Shown one piece after another: positions 35,169 through 43,053 of a stretch of DNA of 64,000 nt. The stretch is from the NCBI GenBank assembly GCA_963811335.1, contig CAWERB010000034.1:62001-126000 (forward strand), read 5' to 3'. The stretch comes from Trebonia sp963811335. GTDB taxonomy: Bacteria; Actinomycetota; Actinomycetes; Streptosporangiales; Streptosporangiaceae. A program made the position numbers and the translations under genes. Under the pieces are notes generated by a model. That model searched no databases and had not been told where the DNA came from. It was given only the letters and a program-made list of their open reading frames with translations. Each line of letters opens with the position of its first letter. Within the stretch, counting starts at the first letter, position 1.

Positions 35169-35777
35169 CTACCGGGCGCGTCCCGGGGGGTACGAGGGGT
35201 CGTCCCCCCGGGAGACACCAGCGTTCCCTCTGTACACCTCGGGGGCCAGCGTCCCGATAAAAGGAAGGTTACGGTAGCGCTCCGCGTAGTCCAGCCCGTA
35301 GCCGACAACGAACTCGTCGGGCACCTCGAATCCGGTGTAGGCGACCGCGACGTCCATCTGCGCCGAAGACGGCTTCCGCAGCATGGCGCAGATCTCCACG
35401 GAGGCCGGGTCGCGTGACTTGAGGTTGCCCACCAGCCAGGACAGGGTCAGCCCGGAGTCGATGATGTCCTCGACGATCAGCACGTGCCGGCCGCTGATGT
35501 CCGCGTCCAGGTCCTTGAGGATGCGGACCACCCCGGACGACTTGGTGCCCGAGCCGTACGACGACACGGCCATCCAGTCCATCTGGACGGGCAGGTGCAT
35601 GGCGCGCGCGAGGTCTGCCATCACCATGACCGCCCCCTTAAGCACGCCGACGAGCAGCAGTTCGCGCCCGGCGTAATCGGCGTCGATCTGCGCGGCGAGC
35701 TCAGCGGTCCGCCCGGCCAGCTGCTCGGACGTGATGAGCACCTCTTTCAGCGCCGGCCCCATGTCAGCGACGTCCAT
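35169..35777 (-). CDS. hpt: Hypoxanthine phosphoribosyltransferase
   Basis: It salvages hypoxanthine and guanine using PRPP. From ATG 35777 (GAGGGGG upstream) it has 202 residues. The PRPP-binding loop is VLIVEDIIDSGLTLSWL; other motifs are LLLVGVLKGAVMVMADLAR, MAVSSYGSGTKSSG and PDEFVVGYGLDYAERYRNLPFIGTL. The normal protein ends near APEVYRGN; the extra tail AGVSRGDDPSYPPGRAR is encoded by copy d of the 33-bp palindromic element. It overlaps tilS by 14 bp, the usual tilS-hpt-ftsH arrangement. Confidence 0.95.
   Translation of the reverse strand: MDVADMGPALKEVLITSEQLAGRTAELAAQIDADYAGRELLLVGVLKGAVMVMADLARAMHLPVQMDWMAVSSYGSGTKSSGVVRILKDLDADISGRHVLIVEDIIDSGLTLSWLVGNLKSRDPASVEICAMLRKPSSAQMDVAVAYTGFEVPDEFVVGYGLDYAERYRNLPFIGTLAPEVYRGNAGVSRGDDPSYPPGRAR
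35184..35216 (+). repeat. 33-bp GC palindromic element, copy d (hpt 3' end)
   Basis: CGGGGGGTACGAGGGGTCGT then CCCCCCGGGAGAC. It differs from copy a at about four positions. In the hpt frame (antisense) it encodes the C-terminal VSRGDDPSYPPG. Confidence 0.85.
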
Positions 35778-36762
35778 GCGTTGCCCCCTCGGCTTTGTCG
35801 GTCTCAAAGCACAGCCGCCCCGACCGGCGCAGCGCGCGGACGCCGCCAGGCAGGTCGACGCCCCGCTGCCCGTGCCAGTCGGTGACCAGTTCACCGATGC
35901 GGGCGACGTGCGCCGCCGTCAGCGCTCCGGCCGGGCACCCGGCGTCCAGCGCCGCGGACCGTAGCACCCGCGCCCGCACCGCGGCGGGGAGAGCGGCCAG
36001 GACGGCGGCGGACAGCTCCGCGTCGCCGGGCATCCGCTGTGCCTGTGCGATTTCCTCTAGCACCTCGGCATCATCTCGCAGCTGGCCTGCGGTCCGCGCC
36101 AGCGCCTCGGCCACTCCGGGTCCGAGCGCTGCCTCAAGCGCCGGCAGCGCGTCGAGCCTGACCCGGACCCTGGCGAACCGGCGGTCCGCGTTGTGCGGGT
36201 CGGTCCACGGGCGCAGCCCGAGCGCCTCGCACGCCGCGGCAGTGACGGGCCTGCGCACGCGCAGAAGGGGCCGGGCGAAGACGCCGCGGCGCGGCGGCAT
36301 GCCCGCGAGCGACCGGGCGCCGGACCCGCGGCCGAGCCCGAGCAGCACGGTCTCCGCCTGGTCGTCGAGGGTGTGGCCGAGCAGCACCGCGGCCGCGCCG
36401 ACGTCGGCGGCGGCCTTTTCCAGCGCGGCGTAGCGGGCCGCACGGGCCGCCGCCTCTGGCCCGCCGTGTCCGTCCACGGTCACGGTAACGGCCTGCACCG
36501 GATCAAGGCCCAGGCCGCGCAGCGTGCCCGCGACCTCCCCCGCGCGGTCCGCCGAGCCTGGCTGAAGCCCGTGATCGACGGTGACCGCCCCGGCTCGCAG
36601 CCCGGCGCGCGGCGCGACGAACGCCAGCGCCGCGGCGAGGGCCAGTGAGTCAGGCCCGCCTGAGCACGCCGCGAGGACCAGCTCACCGGGCGTGAGGCCG
36701 ACCAGCGACTCGCGGACCGCGTTGCGGACCTCGGCCACGGCCGGAGCGAGGGCACCACCCAC
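35764..36762 (-). CDS. tilS: tRNA(Ile)-lysidine synthetase TilS
   Basis: TilS converts C34 of the AUA-reading tRNA-Ile to lysidine. The 332-residue protein has the PP-loop SGGPDS at 34-39, VTVDHGLQPGS, LLGHTLDDQAETVLLGLGRGSG and the family pair RPLLRVRR and PWTDPHNAD. The short C-terminal part is the form found in actinobacteria. The start is GTG 36762, 2 nt after the DUF2342 stop, and the 3' end overlaps hpt. Confidence 0.95.
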   Translation of the reverse strand: MGGALAPAVAEVRNAVRESLVGLTPGELVLAACSGGPDSLALAAALAFVAPRAGLRAGAVTVDHGLQPGSADRAGEVAGTLRGLGLDPVQAVTVTVDGHGGPEAAARAARYAALEKAAADVGAAAVLLGHTLDDQAETVLLGLGRGSGARSLAGMPPRRGVFARPLLRVRRPVTAAACEALGLRPWTDPHNADRRFARVRVRLDALPALEAALGPGVAEALARTAGQLRDDAEVLEEIAQAQRMPGDAELSAAVLAALPAAVRARVLRSAALDAGCPAGALTAAHVARIGELVTDWHGQRGVDLPGGVRALRRSGRLCFETDKAEGATHGRR

Positions 36763-36764
36763 CG

Positions 36765-37934
36765 TCAGGCGACCCGCTCAAGCCATTCACGCGGTTGGGC
36801 AAGCTCTGCGCGGGTGGGCAGCGTCTCCGGCGAAGTCCAGACCTTGTTGAACCCGGCCATGCCTGCCTCGGCGACCACCGTGGAGACGAATACCGAGCCC
36901 TGCTCGTACTGCTTCATCTTGAGGTCGATGCCGAGGATGCGGCGCAGGATCTGCTCCATCCGGCCCGCAGTGCCGCGCCGCTGGGAGAACTTTTCCCTGA
37001 TGTTCGCGACGGACGGCACCACCTGCGGGCCGACCGCGTCCATCACGTAGTCGCCGTGCCCCTCCACCAGGGTCATCACCGCGGTGAGCTTCTCGAGCAG
37101 CGCCCGCTGCGCCGGGGTCTGCATCGCCTCGACCAGGCTCTCTCCGTCGCTCCCGCGCACCGCCCCGGCGACCGCGGTGGCGGCCGACCGGAGCCGCTCG
37201 ATGATGGCGCCCGCGTCCAGGTCCGAGGCGAGCAGGAATTCCGTCATCATGCCTTGCACGTAACCCCGCAGCCAGGGCACCGAGGTGAACTGGACCCGGT
37301 GCGTCTCCTCGTGCAGGCAGACCCAGCGCCGGAAGTCGTGCGGGTCGACGCCGAGCTCACGCTCGACCATGACGATGTTGGGTGCGACCAAGGTAAGACG
37401 GCCGACACCCGCGCCCTGGCCGGCCGCGGCGGCGCCGTTGACCGCGTTCGCCGCCGGCGACACGTGTACGCCGCCTGTGCCGTTCGCGCCGTCGGCGGTG
37501 CCGTTCGCGCCGTTCGCCGATGGTCCTCCCTCGCCGGGCGGCAGGAACAGCTCGTACTGGCCGAGCACCCTGGACGACAGGTAGGCGAGGATCAGGCCGG
37601 CCTGCACGCCGGTGACCCGCGAGCCAACCGTGCCGACCACAGAGCCGGCCGTCGGCAGGACGTTCGCCCGCTCGGCGAGCTGCTCCGCGAGCGGCTCGAG
37701 TACCACGCGGAACCCGCCGACATTCGCCCTGATCCATCCCGGGCGGTCCACCACGGCGACCGGGCCGACGGCCCCTCGGCTAGTCAGCCCGGTCAGGTCC
37801 CGCACGGGCTGCTGGACGACGGCGGTCAGGCCGCGCAGTTCCGCTACCACCGCGCGGGCCTCCGTAAGGCTGACCTGAGGTCCCTGCCTGGCGAACCTGA
37901 CGCCGGTGGAGATCGCCATGTCCCAGTCGATCAT
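36765..37934 (-). CDS. DUF2342 zinc-dependent metallopeptidase-like protein
   Basis: From ATG 37934 the product is 389 residues. The family is annotated as zinc metallopeptidase or coenzyme-F420-associated protein, with no proven substrate. It shows MIDWDMAISTGVRFARQGP, the zinc motif H198-E-E-T-H202 in CLHEETHRVQFTSVPWL, and VEGHGDYVMDAVGP further on. Residues about 136-177 are a low-complexity insert with repeated NGA/NGT (SANGANGTADGANGTGG) that is not needed for the fold. It lies upstream of tilS-hpt, its normal place in actinobacteria. Confidence 0.85.
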   Translation of the reverse strand: MIDWDMAISTGVRFARQGPQVSLTEARAVVAELRGLTAVVQQPVRDLTGLTSRGAVGPVAVVDRPGWIRANVGGFRVVLEPLAEQLAERANVLPTAGSVVGTVGSRVTGVQAGLILAYLSSRVLGQYELFLPPGEGGPSANGANGTADGANGTGGVHVSPAANAVNGAAAAGQGAGVGRLTLVAPNIVMVERELGVDPHDFRRWVCLHEETHRVQFTSVPWLRGYVQGMMTEFLLASDLDAGAIIERLRSAATAVAGAVRGSDGESLVEAMQTPAQRALLEKLTAVMTLVEGHGDYVMDAVGPQVVPSVANIREKFSQRRGTAGRMEQILRRILGIDLKMKQYEQGSVFVSTVVAEAGMAGFNKVWTSPETLPTRAELAQPREWLERVA

Positions 37935-37992
37935 CTGTGCGCTGCTCACCCTCCTACCGTACGTGCTGTATCGCCCGCGGGGCGACCCCCCG

Positions 37993-38013
37993 GGGCCCTG
38001 CCGCGCAGGGCCC
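37993..38013. terminator. 9-bp GC hairpin between dacB and DUF2342 gene
   Basis: GGGCCCTGC (37993-38001) and GCAGGGCCC (38005-38013) pair around CGC, 70 nt downstream of the dacB stop on the minus strand. It probably terminates dacB. Confidence 0.6.
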
Positions 38014-38082
38014 GATCGCAAAACCGGCGGCAATGGCCGCCCTGCGCGGCGGGACGAGGTGCGCCTGATGCTCCCGAACCCG

Positions 38083-39528
38083 TCAACGGCAACCGCACCC
38101 GGCCAGGCCCGCCGCCGCCGCGTCGATCGCGGCCGCGGCCCCCGGCAGCTGGTCAGCGCTCGGCACCCGCGGCGCCATGATCGCGAAAAACAGCAAGGTG
38201 CCCGCCTTGTCGTACACCAGGCCGGCCAGCGTTGCCACCGTGCTCAGGTTGCCCGTCTTGGCCCGCACCACCCCGCGCGCCGCACCGCCCGCGACGCTGC
38301 CGATGACGCCGAAGTCGCTGCCGCCCGCGGAAAGCGTGCCGGTGAACCCGGCCACAGGGAGCCCGGTGACGGCACCGCGCAGCTCCGGCCGGCTCGAGGC
38401 CACCGTGAGTACTCGCACCAGCGTCTCCGGTGCGATCTTGTCATCGGGCGACAGGCCGCTGCCGTCGACCAGGCTGACCTGCGTGGTGATGCCGAGCCGC
38501 CGCAATTCGGTCACGTCGGCGGCCGCCGCGCCGGCGAACGTGGCGGGCATGCCGAGCGAGATGGCGACGTGCCGTGCCAGGTTCTCGGCGATCACGTTGT
38601 TCGACTCGGTCAGCATTTGCTCGACGATCGCGGTGAGCGGTGGTGAGCTCACGCTGGCGAGCACCGGGGCGGACGCCGACGCGGCGACCTGCGCGGGCGT
38701 CGCGGTGACGGTGATGCCGTACTGGGTGAGCAGCCCGGCGAACGCGGCGGCGGTCATGCCCGCCGGGTCGTAGGTCCGCGGACGGAAGTTGACCGGGTCG
38801 TCGTTGTCTTCGAGCGCGCCGCCCGCGGTCAGCCGCCCCTGGTCGGCCTCGAGCGCGACGATCGGCGTCGCGTCCCCCAGGTCGATGTCGCCCTCGCTCC
38901 AGCCGGGTGCCAGGCCCGGCCCGCTGAACAGCCCGGTGTCATAACCAAGCCGCACGGAGCGGCGCCCCTGTGCCTTGAGCGCTCGGGCGGTGCTGGCCGC
39001 GAGTTGAGCGAGGGTGGCCGGACGCGGGTAATCGGCGGACGGGTACCCGTGCACGGCGAGCGTCGGGTCACCGCCGCCGGTGAGCACGATGGTGCCGCCC
39101 GCCTGGCGCACGGCCGTTGTGAACCGGGCACCCGGGCCGAGCGCGGCGAGCGAGGCCACCGCCGTCACCAGCTTGGTGGTGGAGGCCGGGGTGGCGGGCG
39201 CGTCCGCGTTGGCGGAGTAGAGTACGCGGCCGGTTGCCGCGTCGGCCACCTCGACGCCCAGGCCGTCCCCGGTCACGGCCGACGGCAGCTCCCTGCCCAG
39301 CATGGCCGCGAGGCCGCGCGCCGTGGGCAGCGCAGCCGCCTGCTCCCCTGCCGCCCCGACCGGGGTGAGCAGTGGTGTGGCATTGACCACAGGGCGCACG
39401 GCGAGCACGGGGATGTGCAGCCGTGCGAGCCGCGGCGGGAGCATGCGCGCCACGGTGAGCCCGGCCGCGAGGGTTAGCACGTTGAGCAGGGCCAGCACGG
39501 CTAGGGCAGTGGTCCGGGTGCGACGCAC
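38083..39528 (-). CDS. dacB: D-alanyl-D-alanine carboxypeptidase/endopeptidase DacB (PBP4-like)
   Basis: A class C low-molecular-mass penicillin-binding protein that trims peptidoglycan peptides outside the membrane. From GTG 39528 it has 481 residues: an N-terminal membrane anchor (ALAVLALLNVLTLAAGLTVA), the active-site motif S-T-T-K in TPASTTKLVTAVASL, the S-N-N motif in TESNNVIAENLARHV, and K-T-G in VRAKTGNLSTVATLAG. A domain insertion between the first two motifs is typical of PBP4. Divergent from ppa. Confidence 0.95.
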   Translation of the reverse strand: MRRTRTTALAVLALLNVLTLAAGLTVARMLPPRLARLHIPVLAVRPVVNATPLLTPVGAAGEQAAALPTARGLAAMLGRELPSAVTGDGLGVEVADAATGRVLYSANADAPATPASTTKLVTAVASLAALGPGARFTTAVRQAGGTIVLTGGGDPTLAVHGYPSADYPRPATLAQLAASTARALKAQGRRSVRLGYDTGLFSGPGLAPGWSEGDIDLGDATPIVALEADQGRLTAGGALEDNDDPVNFRPRTYDPAGMTAAAFAGLLTQYGITVTATPAQVAASASAPVLASVSSPPLTAIVEQMLTESNNVIAENLARHVAISLGMPATFAGAAAADVTELRRLGITTQVSLVDGSGLSPDDKIAPETLVRVLTVASSRPELRGAVTGLPVAGFTGTLSAGGSDFGVIGSVAGGAARGVVRAKTGNLSTVATLAGLVYDKAGTLLFFAIMAPRVPSADQLPGAAAAIDAAAAGLAGCGCR

Positions 39529-39673
39529 CAGCCTACCTTTCGCGGTACGAGGGTGGGCCCAGCTTAGGGGCGGGCCGGCCCTGCCTTCGCCCTCAGCCGG
39601 CGGACCGGTCGACCTGGTGCCATGACGACCGGCGACAATGGAGTTATTCAGCCGACTAATGCGCGGAGTGAGC

Positions 39674-40183
39674 ATGGACGTCGAGGTAATCATCGAGATC
39701 CCGCGAGGCCAGCGGAACAAGTACGAGGTTGACCACCACACCGGGCGGATCAGGCTTGACCGCATGCTGTTCACCTCGACCAGGTACCCCGCCGACTACG
39801 GGTTCATCGAGGACACCCTCGGCGGAGACGGTGACCCGCTTGACGCCCTGGTCCTGCTTGAGGAGCCCACCTTCCCTGGTTGCCTGGTGACGGCCCGGGT
39901 CATCGGCATGTTCCAGATGACCGACGAGAAGGGTCCGGACGACAAGGTGCTCTGCGTACCCGCGAGCGACCCGCGGATGGCGCACCTGCAGGACATGAGC
40001 GACGTGCCCGAGTTTGACCAGCTTGAGATCCAGCATTTCTTCGAGGTGTACAAGGACCTTGAGCCAGGCAAGTCCGTTGAGGGCTCGCACTGGTCGGGCC
40101 GCGCGGACGCCGAGGCGGAGGTGGAGCGCTCGCGCAAGCGCTTCATCGACTACGAGTCAAATCTGACCAGGGCGGCTGACTAG
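39674..40183 (+). CDS. ppa: Inorganic pyrophosphatase, family I
   Basis: It hydrolyses pyrophosphate and so drives biosynthetic reactions. From ATG 39674 (GGAG 9 nt upstream) it has 169 residues. The signature DGDPLDALVL carries metal-binding aspartates, with IEIPRGQRNKYEVD, YPADYGFIEDTLGGDGDP, DEKGPDDKVLCVPASDP and FFEVYKDLEPGK. GTG 39668 is a possible earlier start. The stop overlaps the convergent gene's stop by 4 bp. Confidence 0.97.
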   Translation: MDVEVIIEIPRGQRNKYEVDHHTGRIRLDRMLFTSTRYPADYGFIEDTLGGDGDPLDALVLLEEPTFPGCLVTARVIGMFQMTDEKGPDDKVLCVPASDPRMAHLQDMSDVPEFDQLEIQHFFEVYKDLEPGKSVEGSHWSGRADAEAEVERSRKRFIDYESNLTRAAD

Positions 40184-41070
40184 GCGTCGGCCTCGGCGGC
40201 CTGCTCGATGATCTGATCCGCGCGGGACTTGATCGCCGCGTACGCGTCGCGCAGAGGCTCTCCGCCCAGCTCGGCGAGGCCGCCGGAGACGAGCGCGGCG
40301 GTCCGTGCGGCCGTCGCGGCCTGCTGCCACCTCGCCGCCGCCGCGTGCAGCGTCATCGCCCGTACCGCCGCGGCCGCCCAGTCGGGCGCGGCCAGCTGAA
40401 GGTAGCGAGGTGCCGCGACCAGCCAGCCGGGTACCGCGGTCCGCACCTGGAGCCGGTCGAGCACGTCCGCGGCCAGCTCGAGCCCGGCCTGCGACTCGGC
40501 GAGCCCGTCCTCGTCCATCCCGGTCTTCAGCAGGCAGCGGCCCAGGTGGAAGCGCGCCCTGGCCAGCCCGAGGTCGCGCTCTTCTGTGTCGGTGGCGGGC
40601 GCCTTCAGGTACATGCCGACGACCTCGCGGAGCAGGCTGATCGCGTCCCGCGTGCTGCCCGCCGCGTCCGAGGCAAGGGCGATCCTGGTGAGCACGTCGA
40701 TTCGCGGCACCTCGTAGGCGGCTGGGTCGGCCTCCGCCAGCGCCGCGTAATGGCCGGCGGACTCGGTGAGCAGGGCTATGGCCTGCCATGTGCCGCCGCC
40801 GTAGCCGGCGTAGGCGCACAGTGCGGCGGCCAGTTCCGGCTGGTGGCTCGCCGGGTCCGCCGCGTCCGCGCACAGCTCGCGGCTGATGAGCAGCGCCCGC
40901 TCGGAGTGCCCCGCCGCCTTGTCGTGGCTGCCCTGGAGCGCGGCACGGAACGCCTCTCCCAGGTGAAAGTCGTACCTGCGTTCCAGGGTGCTGAGCCGCA
41001 GCGCCCTGCGTCCCGATGCCATCCGGGCCGACGGATGGCGGGCTGACCGCTCGTGCCGGGCCATGAACAT
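40180..41070 (-). CDS. Helical TPR-like protein of unknown function
   Basis: The 296-residue product is almost wholly helical with tetratricopeptide-like spacing (FHLGEAFRAALQGSHDKAAGHSERALLISREL, ALAEADPAAYEVPRIDVLTRIALASDAAGSTRDAISLLREVVGMYLKA, LARARFHLGRCLLKTGMDEDGLAESQAGLELAADVLD). There is no DNA-binding domain or enzyme motif. TPR proteins usually mediate protein contacts. The start region is basic. A 9-bp dyad lies 60-85 nt upstream of the ATG. I cannot assign a role. Confidence 0.7.
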   Translation of the reverse strand: MFMARHERSARHPSARMASGRRALRLSTLERRYDFHLGEAFRAALQGSHDKAAGHSERALLISRELCADAADPASHQPELAAALCAYAGYGGGTWQAIALLTESAGHYAALAEADPAAYEVPRIDVLTRIALASDAAGSTRDAISLLREVVGMYLKAPATDTEERDLGLARARFHLGRCLLKTGMDEDGLAESQAGLELAADVLDRLQVRTAVPGWLVAAPRYLQLAAPDWAAAAVRAMTLHAAAARWQQAATAARTAALVSGGLAELGGEPLRDAYAAIKSRADQIIEQAAEADA

Positions 41071-41129
41071 GCCGCGAACCTCTCACCGGGTGAAGCCACT
41101 CGACGACCCCTACGAAGATCGTGACATAA

Positions 41130-41155
41130 CACCGTGTAACTGGCAATACACGGTG
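41130..41155 (-). promoter_or_regulatory. Operator-like dyad upstream of the TPR-like gene
   Basis: CACCGTGTA (41130-41138) and TACACGGTG (41147-41155) form a perfect 9-bp inverted repeat with an 8-nt spacer, one helical turn and a half between centres, as expected for a dimeric repressor. Confidence 0.55.
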
Positions 41156-41216
41156 CGAAACTATTTGTCCCCGGCCGAAGGCGGAAATGGCCGGTGACGG
41201 CAGCGCCCTCGTCGCG

Positions 41217-41975
41217 CTACCGGCCGGCGCCGCCGCGGCCGCTCTCGCCGGGCGGCTGGCCGGCCGCGGCGGGTTCCGCTGCCGCCCGCACGGTCCCGGC
41301 CACGAGGTCGAGGAAGGCGGAGGTCCGGCCGAAGGTCTCGCCGATGCGGTGGCCGGCCAGCAGGTCCTGATAGGCCCGGTACCGGCCCAGCTCCCACTCC
41401 TGTCCCCGTGGCGGCAGGGTCGCCACGGCCGGCGCGGGCAGTGACCGCCAGGTCCACTCGGTGATCGGAGCGTCGCAGCCGCCCTGCTCGTCACCGCGCG
41501 GCTGAATGAAGTCGGCGTGATCGGCGTAGTAGCCCATCCGGTTCCGCACGAAGCGCAGGCCGCCCAGAGTGGTCTCCGTGTCCCGGCGCCGCGCAGCCGG
41601 CAGCGCCGCGAGCGCGGCGTCGTACTCCTCGGGGTAGTACCTGACAAGGGTCGCGTCGACGATCGTCACCCACCAGACGGCCTCGCCGATCACCGCGAAC
41701 GCGTGCGCCTGGTCGTGCGCCCTGGCCTTGCCGAGCCGCTCCGTGGTGTCCCGCATGGCGGTGATGGCCCAGCTCAGCGCGCTCGTTCCGGTGGTCCGGG
41801 GGCCGTGCCGCTCGTCCGCCCAGTTCTCGCTGCCCCACTTTTGCTGGTCCCTCGCCGCCATGCTCCAGCTCTCGCGGTTCCAGGCCACCCGGCAGCGGGC
41901 CGAGCAGAAGCGCGCGTGCTCGCGCTTCGGCTCGAACTCCTTGCCGCAGCGCTCACATCGCCTAGATTCCGCCAT
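41217..41975 (-). CDS. Zinc-ribbon protein with unknown C-terminal helical domain
   Basis: The 252-residue protein begins with a four-cysteine knuckle (RRCERCGKEFEPKREHARFCSARCRVAWNRE), a zinc ribbon of the kind found in bacterial DUF-type proteins with rRNA- or DNA-binding roles. The rest (ALSWAITAMRDTTERLGKARAHDQAHAFAVIGEAVWWVTIVDATLVRYY, LGGLRFVRNRMGYYADHADFIQP) resembles a HEPN-like all-helical domain with an RNRMGYYAD segment, but that assignment is tentative. A 16-bp perfect palindrome covers its predicted -10 box, suggesting tight regulation, possibly by its own product. Confidence 0.7.
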   Translation of the reverse strand: MAESRRCERCGKEFEPKREHARFCSARCRVAWNRESWSMAARDQQKWGSENWADERHGPRTTGTSALSWAITAMRDTTERLGKARAHDQAHAFAVIGEAVWWVTIVDATLVRYYPEEYDAALAALPAARRRDTETTLGGLRFVRNRMGYYADHADFIQPRGDEQGGCDAPITEWTWRSLPAPAVATLPPRGQEWELGRYRAYQDLLAGHRIGETFGRTSAFLDLVAGTVRAAAEPAAAGQPPGESGRGGAGR

Positions 41976-41981
41976 CGGGTC

Positions 41982-41997
41982 ATGTTACGCGTAACAT
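41982..41997 (-). promoter_or_regulatory. 16-bp perfect palindrome overlapping a leaderless promoter
   Basis: ATGTTACGCGTAACAT is self-complementary. On the minus strand its last six bases TAACAT make a -10-like box and the ATG follows 6 nt later, so transcript and protein would start together and the operator would block the promoter. A second palindrome TGGCGCCA lies at 41999-42006. Confidence 0.65.
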
Positions 41998-42310
41998 TTG
42001 GCGCCACCCAGGCTCGCTGGTGGAACTTCCGTGGAACTTCGGGTGGCGGGCGCGCAACCAGCAGCCGTCCGCCGGGGCCTCCTGGCGAGACGCCCCAGGA
42101 TCCCCGGTGCACGCGCGGTCGGAGGCGGACCGTGAACCCCCGATTCCCTGCGCAGTTACTCAACTACTTAGAGTGAGAGAGGCGTGCTGGGAAACCTGGG
42201 CGGATCCGTGCACCTTTCCCCGCGGAGCCGGGAATACTTTGATTGCCGACACGGAGCATGACGCCTCATGATTAACACTTAGTAATGATGCTTGGCAGCA
42301 AGGAGGACCG
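41998..42310. other. Intergenic region upstream of crp
   Basis: No gene is evident. The crp ribosome binding site AAGGAGG is at about 42299-42305. ATTA-N8-TAAT near 42271-42286 is a weak dyad. I do not find a good TGTGA-N6-TCACA CRP site. Confidence 0.4.
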
Positions 42311-42994
42311 GTGGACAACACCGAAGGAGTGCTGAGACGGGCACCCCTGTTCGACGCGCTCGACGACGAAGGCGCACGCACGCTCCGTCGCCAGATGACG
42401 GAAGTTAAGCTCTCCCGCGGTGAGCACCTGTTCATGGAGGGCGATGACGGCGACTCCCTGTACGTGGTGATCGAGGGCAAGATGAAGCTCACCCGCGCCG
42501 CCGCGGACGGCCGGGAGAACCTGCTAAGCGTCATCGGCCCTGGTGAGATGTTTGGCGAGCTGTCACTGTTTGACCCGCGGCCGCGCACCTCCTCAGCGAG
42601 CGCGGTGACCGACGCGGTGCTCGCGTCGCTCAAGCACGAGGCGTTGACGCCGTTTCTCCGCGAGCGCCCGGAAGTTTCGCTGCACATGCTGCGCGCGCTG
42701 GCACAGCGGCTGCGCCGCGCCAACGACGTCACCGCTGACCTGGTATTCACCGACGTGCCCGGCCGGGTCGCGAAGAACCTGCTCGATCTGGCGGACCGCT
42801 TCGGCAACCAGGAGTCTGACGGCCTGCACGTGCACCACGACCTGACGCAGGAGGAGCTCGCGCAGCTGGTCGGCGCCTCGCGGGAGACGGTCAACAAGGC
42901 CCTCGCAGACTTCGCCGCTAGGGGCTGGCTGCAGATCTCCGCCCGCTCGGTGCTGATCCTCGACTCGGAGCGGCTGCGCAAGCGCGCCCGTTAG
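42311..42994 (+). CDS. crp: Crp/Fnr-family transcriptional regulator (Rv3676 CRP-like)
   Basis: A 227-residue cAMP-receptor-type regulator. The cyclic-nucleotide domain (about 10-125) has LFMEGDDGDSLYVVIEGKMKL and the phosphate-binding cassette GEMFGELSLFDPRPRTSSASA. The C-terminal winged helix has LTQEELAQLVGASRETVNKALADFAARGWLQI. It closely follows the layout of mycobacterial Rv3676 and Streptomyces Crp. GTG start with AAGGAGG upstream. Neighbouring MBL, RidA, ArsA, whiB and PBP genes also match the Rv3676-Rv3683 block. Confidence 0.95.
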   Translation: MDNTEGVLRRAPLFDALDDEGARTLRRQMTEVKLSRGEHLFMEGDDGDSLYVVIEGKMKLTRAAADGRENLLSVIGPGEMFGELSLFDPRPRTSSASAVTDAVLASLKHEALTPFLRERPEVSLHMLRALAQRLRRANDVTADLVFTDVPGRVAKNLLDLADRFGNQESDGLHVHHDLTQEELAQLVGASRETVNKALADFAARGWLQISARSVLILDSERLRKRAR

Positions 42995-43053
42995 TTACCT
43001 GCCGCGGCTGCCCGCCCGGGTGCGGCGATCGCGATCCCAGCAGGCGGCCTGAT

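Noticed and set aside
42020..42271. Short plus-strand frame upstream of crp
   Set aside because: No ribosome binding site and no conserved character; it occupies the crp promoter region.
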